NCBI GenBank assembly: GCA_902363835.1
Contig: CABJBM010000020.1
Span: 1-64,000, forward strand
Direction: 5' to 3'
DNA: 64,000 nt
Source: Lachnospiraceae bacterium
GTDB lineage: Bacteria; Bacillota; Clostridia; Lachnospirales; Lachnospiraceae
Shown here: positions 1-8,399 of the stretch, one piece after another
Numbering within the stretch: the stretch's first letter is position 1
How the letters are laid out: each line of letters opens with the position of its first letter
Notes under the pieces: model-generated
The model's input: the letters and a program-made list of their open reading frames with translations, nothing else
Told to the model about the DNA's origin: nothing
Databases searched by the model: none
Program-made: the position numbers and the translations under genes

Positions 1-26
1 CTTTCCTGTTTTTTTACCTACACAGA

Positions 27-82
27 AAGAGGGTGTCACTCCATCACTTCATTTTGGTGATTTTGCGACACCCCCTTTTTTA
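27..82 (+). terminator. Rho-independent terminator for a gene left of the window
   Basis: GGGTGTC (31-37) pairs with GACACCC (67-73). An inner ATCAC/GTGAT hairpin (43-47, 57-61) lies between them, and a T tract runs to 81. The T tract orients it for rightward transcription, so it closes a gene outside the window. The leftward XRE/membrane operon could also end here, but its side of the stem has no strong U run. Confidence 0.7.
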
Positions 83-136
83 AATATCCGATTTTATCGG
101 CTCAGCATTATGCTCATTAAACGAAGAATAATATAC

Positions 137-628
137 CTATTCGTCCTGTTCTTCTTCATCTAACTGTTTTTGTATTTTCGCTTGTTTTTTGTTATTCAGA
201 TAACCCAAGAATGACAGCACAATAAAACAGCCTATGGTTGCGCTAATAAAAGTAACTGCTAACACGGCTATAAAATAACCTATACCAACCTCCTTGTATT
301 TCTCTGCGTATTTTGAATAATTCAAAACACCATTAACCGACGTTACTACAACTCCCGTCACTATGCTGTTCACCAAAGGAATGTCTTTTGCTTGTTTTGT
401 TTCACCGTATATATTGAGTCCGAGCATCATGTGTCGTATGATCATGTAAAAGGACATTCCGAAGAAACATATAACCTCAACAGCATACTGTTTAAAGGGA
501 GCGTTTAACAGAAACTGCTGTACAAGAATGGAGGAGAGAAGCACAATCATTAAAATTCCATATGCTTCACTGTTTATTTTACGGCGTTGTGTCAGGATTC
601 TTTCGTCCTGCATATTTTGCTTTTTCAT
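137..628 (-). CDS. Small four-helix membrane protein, DUF6773-like
   Basis: The 163-residue protein has a short charged N-terminus (MKKQN..DERILTQRRK) followed by about four hydrophobic segments near residues 20-40, 48-66, 85-100 and 118-142. The tail is very acidic and glutamine-rich (QKQLDEEEQDE). The pattern resembles the Firmicutes family DUF6773, which usually sits beside a small XRE regulator; this match is from memory. Its start codon overlaps the stop of the upstream XRE gene by 4 bases, so the two are translationally coupled. No catalytic motif is visible. Such pairs are often read as a repressor plus a membrane partner, but the function is unknown. Confidence 0.75.
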   Translation of the reverse strand: MKKQNMQDERILTQRRKINSEAYGILMIVLLSSILVQQFLLNAPFKQYAVEVICFFGMSFYMIIRHMMLGLNIYGETKQAKDIPLVNSIVTGVVVTSVNGVLNYSKYAEKYKEVGIGYFIAVLAVTFISATIGCFIVLSFLGYLNNKKQAKIQKQLDEEEQDE

Positions 629-825
629 TTCAAATCCTCCCAGAATAAATCATTTAATGTTTTACCGAGCACCCTGCAAATTGCTATACACAGGTTTAAC
701 GTAGGATTATATTCTCCTGATTCTATCAGCCCAATCGTTTGTCGAGTAACGCCCACGGCTTTTGCCAAGTCCTCCTGTTTCATATCAACTTCCATTCGGG
801 CGATTTTCATTCTCTTATTTTTCAT
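625..825 (-). CDS. XRE-family HTH regulator (minimal, 66 aa)
   Basis: The protein is essentially one Cro/C1-type helix-turn-helix: QEDLAKAVGVTRQTIGLIE at about residues 17-35, then the conserved YNPTLNLCIAICRVLGKTLNDLF. There is no effector or dimerisation domain, as is typical for YozG/YvaO-like regulators. An AAAGGTGG ribosome site lies 6 bases before the ATG, and a TTGACA-17-TACAAT promoter lies immediately upstream. It is the first gene of a two-gene leftward operon with the membrane protein and probably controls that operon. Confidence 0.9.
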   Translation of the reverse strand: MKNKRMKIARMEVDMKQEDLAKAVGVTRQTIGLIESGEYNPTLNLCIAICRVLGKTLNDLFWEDLK

Positions 826-848
826 TGAATGCCACCTTTCATAGTCAT

Positions 849-877
849 ATTGTACTATATATATTTCCCAATGTCAA
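849..877 (-). promoter_or_regulatory. Sigma-A promoter of the XRE operon
   Basis: Read leftward, TTGACA (877-872) and TACAAT (854-849) are separated by exactly 17 bases, ending about 25 bases before the XRE start codon. Confidence 0.75.
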
Positions 878-903
878 TTATATATTGCATTTTTTATTTT
901 GTT

Positions 904-963
904 ACTCAAATGCAAACTCAAATGCAAACTCAAATGCAAACTCAAATGCAAACTCAAATGCAA
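904..963. repeat. Five exact tandem 12-bp repeats
   Basis: The unit ACTCAAATGCAA begins at 904, 916, 928, 940 and 952 without a mismatch. The array adjoins a second, degenerate array to its right. Short peptides can be read through it (for example repeated NSNA), but there is no ribosome site and the translation is trivially repetitive, so I treat it as non-coding. Confidence 0.95.
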
Positions 964-976
964 GATGAGATGCCAC

Positions 977-1098
977 TTTGTAATTCGAAAAGCCATCTTT
1001 GTAAATGACAATTGAATATTTGTAACCGAAAAGCCACTTTTGTACTCGAAATGCATGTTTTGTAAACCAGAAGCCACCTTTGTGACTGAATCTAAGAA
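977..1098. repeat. Degenerate 20-21-bp tandem repeat
   Basis: Copies start with TTTGTA or TTTGTG at 977, 998, 1019, 1039, 1059 and 1079 and mostly continue as (A/C)(C/T)CGAAAAGCCAC. The period is 21 bp, then 20 bp. A stray copy lies at 1149-1169, and its AATGCAACCTTC segment is nearly inverted at 1218-1230. Nothing else is visible from 826 to 1350, so this intergenic region is mostly repeat-derived. Its function is unknown. Confidence 0.75.
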
Positions 1099-1350
1099 AA
1101 TGGAAAGGACTGGTAATCTCAACAATCAATGAAAGAATATCCATCTTTTTTGTAAGCCAGAATGCAACCTTCTGGTATCTATATCTAATTTATAAATTTT
1201 ATCTCAATCTGGACTCGGAAGGGTTGCATTTCAATTTACAATTGAGCTAATAAATGGAAAGTTCTTTTGATACCTTTTTTGGATATTTCATCAAAAGATT
1301 CATGAAACAAATGAAATAATTATGAAACAGATGTAAAACTTGTGACTATA

Positions 1351-1379
1351 TTGACAAAAATATCTTATTACTTTATAAT
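1351..1379 (+). promoter_or_regulatory. Consensus sigma-A promoter of the lacI-GH4 operon
   Basis: TTGACA (1351-1356) and TATAAT (1374-1379) are both perfect and 17 bases apart, roughly 100 bases before the LacI-family start codon. Confidence 0.9.
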
Positions 1380-1445
1380 TCGATTATTAATTTATCATAT
1401 AATTATTAATTTAAAGATAAAAAATATGGTAATTATATACAAAAG

Positions 1446-1460
1446 TTGTTTCTGAAACAA
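1446..1460. promoter_or_regulatory. Palindromic operator candidate (TTGTTTC-T-GAAACAA)
   Basis: This is a perfect 7+1+7 inverted repeat, 19 bases before the regulator's start and downstream of the promoter. Single half-sites GAAACAA and GAAACAG recur at about 1304 and 1324, upstream of the promoter. The position suits autoregulation by the LacI-family protein. LacI-family sites more often have a central CG, so the assignment is inference. Confidence 0.5.
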
Positions 1461-1479
1461 ATTGAAAGAGGTGAAGGTA

Positions 1480-2484
1480 ATGCCATTGACAGTTAGAGAT
1501 ATTGCAAAAGTTGCAGGTGTTTCTCCAGCTACTGTTTCAAGATATTTTTCCGGCAGTGGTATTGTGAGTAAAGATGCGGCCAGAAAGATTGAAGATGCTT
1601 CAAAAGAGTTAGGGTATAGACCAAGATTTAAAAAGTGCAAAGATAATGGCGTTATAGCAGTTTTGATTCCTAATTTACAACTAGGCTTTTATGGAGAAGT
1701 GTTAAAAGAATTGATAGAAGAGATTCCAAAATATAATTACAGAATTGTATTTATACCAACCATACCGGACAGTGAAAATTATAAAATATTCTTTAAGGAA
1801 ATGAACATAGTAGGCGTAATGTATTTTGATGAATTCATTGACCGGGATATTATTAATTACATCTCTTCCAAGAAAATTAAAACTGTGATGTTTGCCGGAG
1901 GATCTTTTGATAGCAGGTCACAAATGGTGCATATCAATGATATTGCAGCCGCCTATGAAGGAACTAAATATTTAATTAGTCTGGGGCATGAAAAAATAAT
2001 AATTCTATCAGATTTTTTGAAAAATATCGGATCTTCTTTTCAGCGGTTTACTGGCTGCAAACGTGCACTTGATGAAATAGGGGTTAATTTAAATGAAAGT
2101 GAAATGTTAGGATGCGGTACTGTTACTTATGAAACGGGTTACCGGTTAACAAAACAATTCTTAGACAAGAAAACGGACTTTACCGCTATTTTTGCTTTTA
2201 GTGATGAGATGGCAATGGGAGGAATAGCTGCTTTGCATGATTTTGGGCTTAAGGTACCGGAAGACGTATCCGTTTTGGGATTTGATGATATTGCCCTGGC
2301 AAGCAGATGCATACCGAGGTTAACCACGATACATCAGCCAATCAAAGAATTTGTTGCGAAAACCTTAGAGGCTTTTCAGGATTTAGACAATGTAAACGAT
2401 GAAGTAGAGATTACATTGCCATATAAGATTGTAAAGCGGGACACCTGCGCTGTGAATAAGGGAGTAAATATATATGAAAAATAA
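1480..2484 (+). CDS. LacI/GalR-family transcriptional regulator
   Basis: The 334-residue protein has the N-terminal LacI helix-turn-helix (VRDIAKVAGVSPATVSRYF, about residues 4-22) and a periplasmic-binding-protein-like sensor domain ending in the conserved VPEDVSVLGFDDIALA segment. I use ATG 1480 because AAGAGGTG lies 6 bases before it; an upstream TTG at 1462 has no ribosome site. It opens the operon, and its 3' end overlaps the next permease gene by 11 bases. It is therefore co-transcribed with the importer, GH4 enzyme and kinase and most likely senses their substrate or its phosphate. Confidence 0.92.
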   Translation: MPLTVRDIAKVAGVSPATVSRYFSGSGIVSKDAARKIEDASKELGYRPRFKKCKDNGVIAVLIPNLQLGFYGEVLKELIEEIPKYNYRIVFIPTIPDSENYKIFFKEMNIVGVMYFDEFIDRDIINYISSKKIKTVMFAGGSFDSRSQMVHINDIAAAYEGTKYLISLGHEKIIILSDFLKNIGSSFQRFTGCKRALDEIGVNLNESEMLGCGTVTYETGYRLTKQFLDKKTDFTAIFAFSDEMAMGGIAALHDFGLKVPEDVSVLGFDDIALASRCIPRLTTIHQPIKEFVAKTLEAFQDLDNVNDEVEITLPYKIVKRDTCAVNKGVNIYEK

Positions 2485-3313
2485 AAGAATAGGGACATTA
2501 GTATCTGATATATTAAGACGGATTTATCTGATATTCTTTGTGTTTATCTCTATTGGACCATTATTGTGGATTATAATGTCTTCATTTAAGACGAACAAAG
2601 AAATTTTATCATCTGCATTCGCATTGCCTTCAAATTTTAGTTTGGCAGGTTATGAAGCAGCACTTAAACTGGCTCCTATCTTTAAGTTTTACCATAACAG
2701 TTTATTGATTTCCATGACCAGTACAATACTGAATATTCTTGTAGTATCAATGGCAGCATATATTTTGGCAAGATGTCGGTTTAAAGGGAAAACATTTTTA
2801 ACATTATTACTTTCCTCCTCGTTATTAATACCTACTTCCTCTTTATTAATGCCAATCTATATTATTATGACAAAGATTGGTTTGTATGATACGAAAACAG
2901 GACTAATCATTGTATACGCAGCATTGGGGCTTCCCTCTTCGCTGTTTATTATAAAGAGTTATTTTCAGAGTATACCGGTAGAATTGGAAGAAGCAGCTTA
3001 TTTAGACGGAGCGGGTTTTGCGAAAACTTATTTTTTAATTGTATTCCCAATTGCTAAATCGGGGTTGGCAACTGCAGCAATACTCCAATTTTTAACTTCA
3101 TGGAACGAATTCATGTTCGCATTAATTTTAACAAAAAGTACATTGGCAAGAACATTACCATTAGCACTTAATTATTTTACATCTCAGTTTTCATTTAATT
3201 ACACGGCAATGTTTGCTGCGTTATCTATGGTAATCATTCCAAGTATATTAATTTATACTCTGCTGCAGGAACAAGTTACAGATAGTATGGTAGCCGGCTC
3301 AATTAAAGGTTAG
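2474..3313 (+). CDS. ABC sugar importer permease (MalG/type 2)
   Basis: This 279-residue inner-membrane protein has six predicted helices and the ATPase-contact EAA loop (LEEAAYLDGAGFAKTYFLI, about residues 173-191) of the carbohydrate CUT1 permeases. The C-terminus has the usual MalG-like ending. It overlaps the lacI gene by 11 bases and precedes the solute-binding protein. Its partner permease lies beyond the binding protein at 4824. No ATPase gene is present in the operon, so a shared MsmX/UgpC-type ATPase elsewhere is presumably used, as is common in Firmicutes CUT1 systems. Confidence 0.9.
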   Translation: MKNKRIGTLVSDILRRIYLIFFVFISIGPLLWIIMSSFKTNKEILSSAFALPSNFSLAGYEAALKLAPIFKFYHNSLLISMTSTILNILVVSMAAYILARCRFKGKTFLTLLLSSSLLIPTSSLLMPIYIIMTKIGLYDTKTGLIIVYAALGLPSSLFIIKSYFQSIPVELEEAAYLDGAGFAKTYFLIVFPIAKSGLATAAILQFLTSWNEFMFALILTKSTLARTLPLALNYFTSQFSFNYTAMFAALSMVIIPSILIYTLLQEQVTDSMVAGSIKG

Positions 3314-3432
3314 ACCAAAAAAACATTTTAATTTAGTGATTTCGCTGCTTATAAAAGTAAAATCATACAAGTTAATGGTGCTTTGGCACGGTGGTGTCTC
3401 AAATATAATGTATCAAAGAAAGGGGATTTATT

Positions 3433-4758
3433 ATGAAAAAAGGTTTTAGGAAAGTAGTAGGGGTGCTATTGGTAGGGGGTATGGCTATAGGTATGTTGTC
3501 AGGATGTGGGGCAAAAAACAAAGAAACCGGAAACAAATCGAATACCGGCAATACACAGGTGTCGGATGGCGGTAATGAATCTGGTAAAATAATTGAAATT
3601 AATTTTCCTACCTCTTGGGTTGGAGTTAGTACAAGTACAGAATGGTTTAATGATCGCTTAAGCGCATTTAATGAACAATATTCGGATAAATATAAGGTTG
3701 TAGTAGAAGAGATTGCCGGTGATCAGGCTTATGTGGATAAATTAAAGGTTTTATATTCCTCCCACTCCTTACCGGATGCAATTAGTGCAGGAGGTTACAA
3801 CCTAATCGATTCTATGAGAGATCAGCTGGTTGACTTGACACCTTTTGTGGATGACCAATGGAAAAACTCTATCAGTGAAGTATGCTGGGATGTAAATTCA
3901 AGAGATGGAAAAATCTATGGTGTTCCCTATTCCAGACAGGTGATTGGATATTTCTATAACAAAGATCTTTTCGAAAAAGCAGGAATCAAAGAACCGGCAA
4001 AAACCTGGGATGAATTCTTTGAACAGTGTGATAAATTGTTGGCAGCAGGTATTACGCCGGTATCAATGGATACTGCAGATTCAGGCTGGCTGACTTCATT
4101 ACTGTTGGGTGCCATGATTGCTTCTGATGACGAAGGCGAAAAGTTTATGAATACGTCACTTCCTAAAAATTATAATACCCAGGAATTCATAAATGCGGCA
4201 GGAATGATTCAAAAATTGTTCCAGAAATATACGACTCAGGATGCAATTGGTGGAAAATATGAGAATGGTGCAAGTAACTTCTTTATGGAACAGACAGCAA
4301 TAATAGCAAATGGACCTTGGATGGTTAGTGATTTTTATGATACTTCCATGGTAGAAGAAGGTTTTGCGGACAAGATAGGAACAGCAATGTTTCCGGGAAA
4401 TGTTATGTATAACAGTGGAAAGATTGGTTTTAATATTGCATCTAAATCAGAAGAACAATTAAAAGCTACTCTTGAATTTGTTAAATTTATGACTTCTGCA
4501 GATAGCCAGCAAAAAATGTTGGAAATGACAGGAGAAATTCCGGCTGATGTTAATGTAACTTCCGATAACATTTATCCACTGATAAATGATGTTGTAGAAA
4601 ATAGTAACCAGGCTGCTAGAAATATTAATGATTTTCAAAGTTTATGGTATGCTAACGTGGTTGATGAGATAAGCATTCAATATCCGTTGCTTGCCCAAGG
4701 GCAAATAACTCCGGAAGAATTTGCAGCCGCTTTAACCAAAACAGCAGAGAAAAATTAA
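3433..4758 (+). CDS. ABC sugar importer solute-binding lipoprotein
   Basis: The N-terminus is a lipoprotein signal: a KK/RK start, a hydrophobic run and lipobox MLSGC with Cys25 as the lipidated residue. A Gly/Asn/Thr-rich linker leads to a family-1 extracellular solute-binding fold of about 400 residues, with the characteristic GKIYGVPYSRQ and KTWDEFFEQCDKL segments. It is the extracytoplasmic receptor for the flanking permeases. AAGGGGA precedes the ATG. A stable stem-loop follows the gene and may protect or raise this part of the message. Confidence 0.9.
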   Translation: MKKGFRKVVGVLLVGGMAIGMLSGCGAKNKETGNKSNTGNTQVSDGGNESGKIIEINFPTSWVGVSTSTEWFNDRLSAFNEQYSDKYKVVVEEIAGDQAYVDKLKVLYSSHSLPDAISAGGYNLIDSMRDQLVDLTPFVDDQWKNSISEVCWDVNSRDGKIYGVPYSRQVIGYFYNKDLFEKAGIKEPAKTWDEFFEQCDKLLAAGITPVSMDTADSGWLTSLLLGAMIASDDEGEKFMNTSLPKNYNTQEFINAAGMIQKLFQKYTTQDAIGGKYENGASNFFMEQTAIIANGPWMVSDFYDTSMVEEGFADKIGTAMFPGNVMYNSGKIGFNIASKSEEQLKATLEFVKFMTSADSQQKMLEMTGEIPADVNVTSDNIYPLINDVVENSNQAARNINDFQSLWYANVVDEISIQYPLLAQGQITPEEFAAALTKTAEKN

Positions 4759-4773
4759 TTGACAATATCAAAT

Positions 4774-4803
4774 CTTTCCTCTGCCTTTACCGGCAGGGGA
4801 AAG
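4774..4803 (+). promoter_or_regulatory. Intercistronic stem-loop between binding protein and permease
   Basis: CTTTCCTCTGCC (4774-4785) pairs with GGCAGGGGAAAG (4792-4803) with one G-U pair. It has no T tract, so it is not a full terminator. Its 3' arm ends just before the GAGGTGAC ribosome site of the next gene. Such loops often keep binding-protein expression above permease expression; that role is inferred here. Confidence 0.6.
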
Positions 4804-4823
4804 GAGAAAAGAGGTGACAGAAA

Positions 4824-5696
4824 TTGCGTGTTAAAAAAAGAATGATGGTATGTTTCTTATTACCTTGTATCCTGCTGTTTTCTTTAATTTATCTAATACC
4901 TATGGGAATTGTATTTGTAACTTCATTCTTTGAGTGGAAATCAGGCGGAGTTTTTCATTTTGTTGGTATTCATAATTATATTGAAGCATTTGTAAATGAT
5001 ACAAGAATGCATCAGGCATTAATAAATACTGGAATATGGGCTTTGCTCCAATCAATTATCCACGTAGGAATAGGTACAATTACTGCACTTATACTATCCC
5101 GTAAAAGAAAAGGCTGGAAGATCCTCAGAACGATATTCATGATACCTAATGTTATATCAGCAGCTGCCTTAGGCGTTATTTTTTTAAATGTATTTAACCC
5201 CAAATATGGACTGCTTAATTCCATAATCAGCACTTTAACCGGTAATGAGTTTTCTAAAAATTGGTACTTTGATCAGAACTCAGCTTTTCTTACTGTGACC
5301 TGGAGCTGGTTGTTGTATGCAGGTCTGGTTATGATACTTGTTCTGGCAGGTGTAATGTCTGTTCCTGATGAAGTAATGGAGGCGGCGAAAATAGACGGAG
5401 CCTCTGGTTTACAAATTGATTTTAAAATAAGGCTTCCGTTGGTACGGACAATTCTTGGAACTTGTGTAATTATATCAGCAACCAGTATGTTAAGAGAATT
5501 TGAATTGATTTATCTAACTACCAACGGCGGACCTGGCGATACTACCCTTAACCTGCCTTTATATCTATATAAAACCTCTTTGACAGATAATAATTATGGA
5601 TATGCTAATATGATGGGAGTTTTATTGATTATCTTAGGAATTTTTGCTGTTTTTTCAATTAATAAATTGTTCCGTATGAGTGAGTCTGATTATTAA
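4824..5696 (+). CDS. ABC sugar importer permease (MalF/type 1)
   Basis: This 290-residue permease has six helices and the EAA loop (VMEAAKIDGASGLQIDF, about residues 187-203). The C-terminal TTNGGPGDTTLNLPLYLY segment is typical of MalF/LacF-type CUT1 permeases. The start is a TTG at 4824, chosen because GAGGTGAC sits 6 bases before it and the lysine/arginine-rich start of the first helix follows. It pairs with the type 2 permease at 2474. Confidence 0.9.
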   Translation: MRVKKRMMVCFLLPCILLFSLIYLIPMGIVFVTSFFEWKSGGVFHFVGIHNYIEAFVNDTRMHQALINTGIWALLQSIIHVGIGTITALILSRKRKGWKILRTIFMIPNVISAAALGVIFLNVFNPKYGLLNSIISTLTGNEFSKNWYFDQNSAFLTVTWSWLLYAGLVMILVLAGVMSVPDEVMEAAKIDGASGLQIDFKIRLPLVRTILGTCVIISATSMLREFELIYLTTNGGPGDTTLNLPLYLYKTSLTDNNYGYANMMGVLLIILGIFAVFSINKLFRMSESDY

Positions 5697-5718
5697 TAAA
5701 AAAGATAGGAGAATGAGA

Positions 5719-7086
5719 ATGAAGATTACAGTAATAGGTGGTGGAGGGGTCCGCTCAATGTTTCTCGCAAAGAGCCTATCCCAGAATGCAAGAAGATTAG
5801 GAATCACTGATCTTGTATTCATGGATAATAATGAGAAAAAGTTAAATATTTATGGAAAGATGGCAAGAGAAGTTGCAAAAAGAATTGATCCTTCTCTTAT
5901 ATTTACTCTTACAACTGATCCTGTTGAAGCAGTAACAGATGCTGACTATGTCATTACCACCATACGTGTTGGAGAAGATGACATGAGAGTGAAAGATGAA
6001 AGAATAGCCCTTTCCTATGATTTGTTAGGGCAGGAGACAACAGGCGCGGCAGGCTTCTCATTTGCAATGCGTTCTGTTCCTGCTTTGGTAACATACTGTG
6101 AGCTAATTAAGGAACATGCAAAAAAAGAAGTAAAAGTATTTAATTTTACCAATCCTGCGGGAGTAGTTTCTCAGACTTTAAGGGATATGGGATTTGATTT
6201 TACTTATGGAATCTGTGATGCACCCAGCGGTTTGCTGCATTCCTTTGCGAAACTGTACGGTGTCAGTCAGGATGAAATAACAGGAGAATGTTATGGACTT
6301 AATCATCTTTCCTTTTTTAAAAGCATTCAGTTAAATGGGAAGGAGATTATGGCAGATTTGCTGGTAGATGACCGTGTTTATAAATCTACTGATATGCGTT
6401 TTTTTGACAAAGAATTGGCTTTGCATTTGGGCTGTATCTTAAATGAGTATTTATATTACTTTTATTATCGTGAGGAAGCCATATCCAATATTCTTGCAGC
6501 AAAGGTAACCAGAGGTGAAGTGATTAAAGAAATTAATCTACATATGACAGAAGAATTATCTAAGATGGATATAGAAGGTGACTTTGACAATTGTTTAAAA
6601 GTATATGAACAGTGGTATAACAAAAGAGAGAGCGCTTATATGGCTAATGAAACGGGGATTAAAAGCCATAAACCTTCTTTTAAATTTGATATTAATGAGA
6701 AAGATAGCGGTGGCTATGCTGGAGTCGCTTTAAAATATATTGAAGCAGAATTATCTGGAGAGCCAAAAGATATGATTCTTTGCGTTCCCAACAATGGGGC
6801 TATTGAAGGATTAAAGGATACGGATGTAGTTGAAGTCAGTTGTACCATTACCAGAGATGGTTATATTCCTCACAGGATTGAAGAGCCGGGTGAACTTCAA
6901 ATGGAGCTGATAAGAAGAGTAAAAGCTTATGAAAGACTTGCTTCTTCAGCCATTCGAAACCGGGATAAAAAGGAAGCAGTGGATTGTCTCATGCTGCACC
7001 CGCTGGTGAATTCTTATTCCCTGGCTAAGGCCTTAATGGAACAATACCTAAGTATCAATGCAGAATATATTAAGGAGTGGAACTAG
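5719..7086 (+). CDS. Glycoside hydrolase family 4 (NAD- and metal-dependent)
   Basis: The 455-residue enzyme begins with the NAD-binding GGGGVRSMF. The GH4 core contains NPAGVVSQ, then GICDAPSG with Cys166 and LNHLSFF with His196, the two residues that bind the divalent metal in this family. GH4 enzymes cleave by transient oxidation at C3 and use NAD+. The CDxP form of the Cys motif is, as I recall, seen in 6-phospho-alpha-glucosidases, but importer context does not predict a phosphorylated substrate. ATG 5719 is chosen because AGGAG lies 7 bases before it; ATG 5713 is too close. The downstream kinase suggests phosphorylation before or after cleavage. Confidence 0.88.
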   Translation: MKITVIGGGGVRSMFLAKSLSQNARRLGITDLVFMDNNEKKLNIYGKMAREVAKRIDPSLIFTLTTDPVEAVTDADYVITTIRVGEDDMRVKDERIALSYDLLGQETTGAAGFSFAMRSVPALVTYCELIKEHAKKEVKVFNFTNPAGVVSQTLRDMGFDFTYGICDAPSGLLHSFAKLYGVSQDEITGECYGLNHLSFFKSIQLNGKEIMADLLVDDRVYKSTDMRFFDKELALHLGCILNEYLYYFYYREEAISNILAAKVTRGEVIKEINLHMTEELSKMDIEGDFDNCLKVYEQWYNKRESAYMANETGIKSHKPSFKFDINEKDSGGYAGVALKYIEAELSGEPKDMILCVPNNGAIEGLKDTDVVEVSCTITRDGYIPHRIEEPGELQMELIRRVKAYERLASSAIRNRDKKEAVDCLMLHPLVNSYSLAKALMEQYLSINAEYIKEWN

Positions 7087-7087
7087 G

Positions 7088-8011
7088 ATGGGGCACGTAT
7101 CAGGAGTGGGAATGATTAATGTGGATATCCTTTATTCAGGAATTGAGAGAATTCCCAATGAAGGGGAAGAAATATATTCCAAGGAATTTGATATTCAGTT
7201 AGGTGGGGGAATTCCGGCAACCATGATTAACCTGGCACGCCTTGGAATTCCTACTGAGCTATGTACTTTCTTAGGAGATGATATGTTTTCCAATTATGCA
7301 AAAGCCCAGTTAGAATATTATAATACACCGTATCATAATATTTACAATGGAGACGGTGTGCCCCTGGCCATAACCTCCATCGTCACAACACAAAGGGACC
7401 GTACTTTTATCTCTTACCGTAATCACTTTACACTGAATGAAGAAGATCAGGATAAGATATACAATAAACTAAAAGGTGCAAAAATAGCAGATATGCAGCT
7501 GGGGTTTTTAGAAGTTTATAAGCGGTTAAAAGAAGATGGAACAATACTGGTTTTTGATGTGGGCTGGGAAGACGGAATGTCTTTAGAAAAATATGCGGAG
7601 TATCTTAAGCTTGCAGATTATTTTACGCCAAATCAGAAAGAAGCGTTAGAGATTACGAAAACAAAGAATTTGCAGGATGCCGCGGATAAACTGAAAGAAT
7701 ATTTTGATCAGGTTATTATCAAACTTGACAAGAACGGTTGTATGCTTATAGAAGGTGATGCTACACATATCATTCCGCCGTTAGAGAATATTAAAGCAGT
7801 AGATGCTACAGGAGCAGGAGATGCATTTTTAAGTGGCTTTATTTATGGTTTATATCATGACTATGACATTAAAGATGCCATACTGTTTGGCAACATTACC
7901 GGCGGATTATGTGTAGAGGGGATTGGGTGTTTAACACGTTATGTAAATGAGAAGGAATTATTAGAGATAGCAGAAAAACATCGTAAAAAATCAGGTGAAC
8001 CAAATCATTAG
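7088..8011 (+). CDS. PfkB-family sugar kinase
   Basis: The 307-residue ribokinase-like protein has the substrate-binding GGGIPATMINLARLGIP (about residues 38-54) and the C-terminal anion-hole motif VDATGAGDAFLSGF, whose GAGD Asp is the catalytic base. It follows the GH4 stop by one base, and AAGGAG lies 10 bases before the ATG, inside the GH4 coding end. Its substrate is unknown. It may phosphorylate the monosaccharide released by GH4, or the imported glycoside if GH4 needs a 6-phosphate. A strong terminator follows, so it ends the operon. Confidence 0.88.
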   Translation: MGHVSGVGMINVDILYSGIERIPNEGEEIYSKEFDIQLGGGIPATMINLARLGIPTELCTFLGDDMFSNYAKAQLEYYNTPYHNIYNGDGVPLAITSIVTTQRDRTFISYRNHFTLNEEDQDKIYNKLKGAKIADMQLGFLEVYKRLKEDGTILVFDVGWEDGMSLEKYAEYLKLADYFTPNQKEALEITKTKNLQDAADKLKEYFDQVIIKLDKNGCMLIEGDATHIIPPLENIKAVDATGAGDAFLSGFIYGLYHDYDIKDAILFGNITGGLCVEGIGCLTRYVNEKELLEIAEKHRKKSGEPNH

Positions 8012-8092
8012 AAAAAAGGATTAAAATAACTGGATAAGACAGTATAGAAACTTAAACTGTTAATAGGGGTCTGCCAAGTGAAATGTGGAAAA

Positions 8093-8130
8093 ACAAGGTA
8101 TCGTTTGAATCGAACGGTGCCTTGTTTTAC
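8093..8130 (+). terminator. Terminator of the lacI-GH4-kinase operon
   Basis: ACAAGGTATCGTTT (8093-8106) pairs with GAACGGTGCCTTGT (8112-8125) through G-U-tolerant pairing, followed by TTTTAC. Confidence 0.8.
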
Positions 8131-8153
8131 TTTGGAGAGAAATGAAATAGTAA

Positions 8154-8399
8154 GGCATATACCAAAACATGTCCAGAAAAGGGAATTGCTTAGACAATTC
8201 GGTAATGGAAAATTTCTTTGGTTTACTATAGACAGAAATGTTTTACGGTTATAAGTTTAAATTAATCGAATATCTCATATATGAAATGGAGAAATATATC
8301 AATTACTATAATAAACGAATTAAGTGCAAACGAAAAGGACTGAGTCCGGTACAATATCGGAATCAGTCCTCTAGAGTTGCTTCATTAAATACTGTCTAA
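8154..8399 (+). pseudogene. Relic of an IS3/IS150-type transposase C-terminus
   Basis: Reading this frame gives MSRKGNCLDNSVMENFFGLL, a stop at 8229-8231, and then residues ending NYYNNKRIKCKRKGLSPVQYR. This is the end of an IS150-group OrfB, including the catalytic Glu of the DDE triad (VMENFFG). The N-terminal three quarters are missing and the in-frame stop kills the rest. AACGTTTGGGGTTCAGTACA (8398-8417) looks like the element's terminal repeat, so one end of the insertion is preserved. It is unrelated in sequence to the more complete element at 22625. Confidence 0.8.

Noticed and set aside
904..1100. Repeat tract as a CRISPR array
   Set aside because: Units are contiguous 12 and 20 bp with no unique spacers, and no cas gene is nearby.
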